64,000 nucleotides of DNA. It comes from Candidatus Mediterraneibacter guildfordensis (GTDB lineage: Bacteria > Bacillota > Clostridia > Lachnospirales > Lachnospiraceae). Both the position numbers and the translations under genes were made by a program. The notes under the pieces were generated by a model. The model was given only the letters and a program-made list of their open reading frames with translations. It made no database searches and was not told where the DNA came from. Shown here piece by piece: positions 61,505-64,000 of the stretch. Every line of letters begins with the position of its first letter. Position 1 is the stretch's first letter. The stretch is from contig DXIS01000017.1 of assembly GCA_019112735.1 (NCBI GenBank), positions 143,897 to 207,896 on the forward strand, given 5' to 3'.

Positions 61505-62872
61505 ATGGTTGAGAAGAATGAAAGAAGACTGAGCGCCTCGTTTGAGGAGAATATCAGATACATGAATGAAGTCCTGCCGGTAAAGGAAAGCTTTGACATT
61601 ATCCGACGGGACATGAAGATCGGCGGGAAAGCGTCCGTGTTCTACTACATCGACGGATTCGTAAAAGATGAGGCGATGCTGAAGATCATGGACTCTTTCC
61701 TTTCTGTTTCTGAACAGGATATGTCCGAAGACGCTGAAAGCTTCATTCAGGAGCATGTTCCTTATGTGGAGGTCGACCTTGCCGCGGATTTTGACCAGGT
61801 TCTCCGCAATGTGCTTTCAGGCGCGGCTGCGCTTTTCATAGACGGTTACGTGGAAAGTGTGATCATTGACTGCAGGACTTATCCCGCCCGGAGCGTGGAT
61901 GAGCCGGAGAAAGATAAATCGCTCCGCGGATCCAGGGACGGTTTCGTGGAAACAATCGTATTTAACACAGCCCTTATGCGCCGCAGGATCCGGGATCCTC
62001 ATCTGATCATGGAGATGACGGAGGCAGGGCAGTCTTCCCGGACCGATATTGCCATCTGCTATATGAGCGACCGGGTTGATCAGGAGCTGCTTGACAATCT
62101 GAGGCGGCAGATCCGGGAACTTAACCTTGACGACCTGCGCATGAACCAGCAGAGTCTGGCGGAAGCCCTTTTTAAGAGAAAATGGTTCAATCCGTTTCCC
62201 AAATTCAAATATACGGAACGCCCGGATACAGCAGCGGCCTGTCTGCTGGAAGGAAAAGTGGTGATCCTGGTGGACAATGCGCCGTCCGCCATGATCCTGC
62301 CGACTTCAATCCTGGACATGATCGAAGAGGCCAACGACTATTATTTTCCGACGCTGACCGGCATTTACCTCAAAGTGACCCGGACGCTTATTACCGTCGC
62401 CACGGTATTTTTCACTCCGTTATACCTGCTCTTTATGCAGAATCCCCAGTGGCTTCCCGAGGCATTTGCGTTTGTCGAAGTGCGGGATACGGTCAATATC
62501 CCGCTGATCTTTCAGTTCCTTCTTCTGGAACTCTCTATCGACGGCCTCCGCCTGGCGGCCATGAATACGCCGACCATGCTCAGCACGCCGCTCAGTGTGA
62601 TCGCCGGTATCGTAATGGGAGAATTCTCCGTACAATCCGGGTGGTTCAACAGTGAAGTGATGTTGTACATGGCCTTCGTAGCTGTGGCAAACTACACCCA
62701 GCCCAACTTCGAACTCGGCTACGCGTTAAAATTCATGCGCCTGATGCTTCTTGTCCTGACATCCGTATTCGGCCTGTACGGATTCGTCGCCGGATGCATC
62801 CTTGTGCTGTGCTTCCTGATCTTCAATAAAACCCTTTCCGGCCGGAACTATCTGAACGTAAAACTGAACTGA
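61505..62872 (+). CDS. spoVAF: Spore germination protein, GerA/SpoVAF type
   Basis: A 455-residue protein of the GerA A-subunit family. The N-terminal soluble part (residues 1-270) includes DMKIGGKASVFYYIDGFVKDE, SRDGFVETIVFNTALMRRRIRDP and LLEGKVVILVDNAPSAMILPTS; the C-terminal half has about five membrane segments (NTPTMLSTPLSVIAGIVMGEF). SpoVAF works in the inner spore membrane with the SpoVA dipicolinic acid channel. The ATG at 61505 follows GGAGAT by about 8 bases; a GTG at 61499 is in frame but close to it. No gerAB or gerAC follows, which favours SpoVAF over a Ger receptor. Confidence 0.9.
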   Translation: MVEKNERRLSASFEENIRYMNEVLPVKESFDIIRRDMKIGGKASVFYYIDGFVKDEAMLKIMDSFLSVSEQDMSEDAESFIQEHVPYVEVDLAADFDQVLRNVLSGAAALFIDGYVESVIIDCRTYPARSVDEPEKDKSLRGSRDGFVETIVFNTALMRRRIRDPHLIMEMTEAGQSSRTDIAICYMSDRVDQELLDNLRRQIRELNLDDLRMNQQSLAEALFKRKWFNPFPKFKYTERPDTAAACLLEGKVVILVDNAPSAMILPTSILDMIEEANDYYFPTLTGIYLKVTRTLITVATVFFTPLYLLFMQNPQWLPEAFAFVEVRDTVNIPLIFQFLLLELSIDGLRLAAMNTPTMLSTPLSVIAGIVMGEFSVQSGWFNSEVMLYMAFVAVANYTQPNFELGYALKFMRLMLLVLTSVFGLYGFVAGCILVLCFLIFNKTLSGRNYLNVKLN

Positions 62873-62913
62873 CGGTGGAGATATCTGACATTTCTGTAAA
62901 AATGTAATTTATT

Positions 62914-62942
62914 TTGATAAATAGAGTAAAAAGTGGTATAGT
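62914..62942 (+). promoter_or_regulatory. Promoter of degV
   Basis: TTGATA (62914-62919) and TATAGT (62937-62942) are 17 bases apart. A GC-rich hairpin TGGCCGG/CCGGCCA (62954-62980) lies in the leader before GGAGG. Confidence 0.8.
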
Positions 62943-63007
62943 AAATACGTGAATGGCCGGCCGGACGATCTGCCCGGCCAGGCAATAAACCATGGAGGAA
63001 TACCACA

Positions 63008-63871
63008 ATGAGAGATTATGTGATCACCGTAAACAGTACCGTTGATGTTCCAAAGGGATGGCTGGAAGAGAGACATGTGCCGGTCGTTCCGCTGAAGTAT
63101 ACGATCGACGGCGAAACATATACAGACATGGAAGGCCTTTCGGCAAAAGAATTCTTCGCAAAGCTACGCGAGGGGAAAATGTCCACTACTTCACAGGTAA
63201 ACCCGGAAGAAGCAGCAGCTCTTCTTGAGCCTTATGTAAAAGAGGGAAAAGACGTCCTTCACCTCGGCTTCTCCTCAGGCTTAAGCGGAACATTAAACAG
63301 CATGAGGCTGGCCGGCCAGATGCTGGAAGAGAAGTACCCTGGCTCAAAAGTCATCGTTATCGACACACTCTGCGCCTGCCTCGGCGAAGCACTCCTGCTT
63401 CACCACGCACTGAAGAAAAAAGCAGAAGGTCTGAGCATCGACGAACTGGCACAGTGGGCAGAGGACAACAAACTTCATGTCTGCCACAATGTCACAGTAG
63501 ACGACCTGAACCATCTGCACAGGGGCGGCCGGATCTCCAAGACAACTGCTGTACTCGGCACACTCGTCCAGATCAAACCCATCATACATATGGACAATGA
63601 AGGAAAACTTCAGGTGATCGGGAAAGAGCGCGGACGTAAAAAATCCCTTAACAAGATCGTAGACATGGCGGTAGAGCAGGCAAAAGGATGGGACAATGAC
63701 ATTGTCATGATCACACACGGCGACTGCCTGGAAGATGCAGAATATGTGGCAAAACTGGTGCGTGAGAAGATGGGCATTGACAACATCCTTATCAATAATA
63801 TCGGAACCGTGATCGGAAGCCATACCGGCCCGGGGGTAGTGGCAGTATTCTGTATGGGAAATAAGAGATAA
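63008..63871 (+). CDS. DegV family fatty-acid-binding protein
   Basis: DegV/FakB proteins bind a fatty acid and present it to the kinase FakA. The 287-residue protein has VITVNSTVDVPKGWLEER, MSTTSQVNPEEAAALLEP, HLGFSSGLSGTLNS, HRGGRISKT and the C-terminal GTVIGSHTGPGVVAVFCMG, all family signatures for the fatty acid pocket. ATGGAGG lies about 7 bases before the ATG. Monocistronic here; no fakA is seen. The 129 bases that follow to the window end hold nothing I can assign. Confidence 0.94.
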   Translation: MRDYVITVNSTVDVPKGWLEERHVPVVPLKYTIDGETYTDMEGLSAKEFFAKLREGKMSTTSQVNPEEAAALLEPYVKEGKDVLHLGFSSGLSGTLNSMRLAGQMLEEKYPGSKVIVIDTLCACLGEALLLHHALKKKAEGLSIDELAQWAEDNKLHVCHNVTVDDLNHLHRGGRISKTTAVLGTLVQIKPIIHMDNEGKLQVIGKERGRKKSLNKIVDMAVEQAKGWDNDIVMITHGDCLEDAEYVAKLVREKMGIDNILINNIGTVIGSHTGPGVVAVFCMGNKR

Positions 63872-64000
63872 ATTCCTGTTTTCCGGACGAGCTGATCCAT
63901 AAATGCACTCGGCATCACTCATTGCATAGTGAATGGATTCTGACACAGCAAAAGATGTGTACAGGTTCAGTTCGAGAATTATGAAAAATCTAAGGCCACG

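Noticed and set aside
63981..64000. ATG at 63981 as the start of another gene
   Set aside because: Only six codons remain, there is no ribosome site, and nothing supports it.

Overview
The window looks like chromosome from an anaerobic, endospore-forming Firmicute of the class Clostridia, most likely a Lachnospiraceae-type gut bacterium. The grounds are a PolC replicative polymerase, strong GGAGG ribosome sites, consensus TTGACA/TATAAT promoters, a Firmicutes-type MetA, a SigH-like sigma factor in the cysE-cysS-mrnC-rlmB-sigH order known from Bacilli and Clostridia, a SpoVAF/GerA-type germination protein, and oxygen-sensitive enzymes such as indolepyruvate:ferredoxin oxidoreductase. Coding density is high, most genes lie on the + strand, and no insertion sequence, prophage, rRNA operon or CRISPR array was seen. 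Species assignment is not possible from this sequence alone.

Layout. 1-6368: DUF1385 (partial), prmC, prfA, a DUF2156 protein, two PLP aminotransferases and a DUF368 membrane protein. 6411-13989: a small membrane protein with its own consensus promoter, then ispG, polC and glyA. 14033-20964: aroD, then an aromatic-acid cluster (CoA ligase, iorA, iorB, ACT protein, second CoA ligase, second ACT protein). 21037-24445: cold-shock gene (- strand), cysK, ptsH, ptsI. 24474-28485: a nuclease-helicase fusion, a convergent LysR regulator and a membrane protein. 28603-32639: purL and tRNA-Val/tRNA-Met. 32721-40489: acidic-tail membrane protein, ispF, a GNAT protein, then the compact cysE-cysS-mrnC-rlmB-sigH-CPBP-dtd run and tRNA-Thr. 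40656-48245: small protein, glnS, a MocR-type regulator, purA, several small membrane or metal-binding proteins, YdcF and DUF1540 proteins. 48323-52940: metA, a peroxiredoxin, dhaKLM (- strand) and an orphan AhpF N-terminal domain. 53030-58885: a glycerol operon. 59021-63871: an aminotransferase-dUTPase pair, a broken transglycosylase beside a long inverted repeat, spoVAF and degV.

How the parts connect. Glycerol enters by GlpF, is phosphorylated by GlpK and oxidised by a three-subunit flavoprotein set (GlpA-like, FAD/NAD oxidoreductase, DUF1667). Dihydroxyacetone is handled by DhaKLM, whose phosphate must come through HPr and enzyme I, both encoded at 22457-24367. The HPr has Arg at the usual Ser46 regulatory position, and GlpK seems to lack the HPr-phosphorylated histidine of other Gram-positives, so carbon control may differ from Bacillus. 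CysE and CysK give cysteine; MetA carries Glu111 and is therefore probably an acetyltransferase.

The best candidate for something undescribed is the 65-residue protein at 58688-58885, last gene of the glycerol operon. It consists of four 16-residue repeats, three of which hold a C-x6-C pair around a near-invariant CGLxxMNC core between acidic linkers. Other points of interest are the Cas4/RecB-type nuclease fused to an XPD/DinG-type helicase, the doubled CoA ligase-ACT modules around indolepyruvate oxidoreductase, the 21-bp inverted repeat next to the broken transglycosylase, the attenuator-like leader of glpK, and the orphan AhpF domain.
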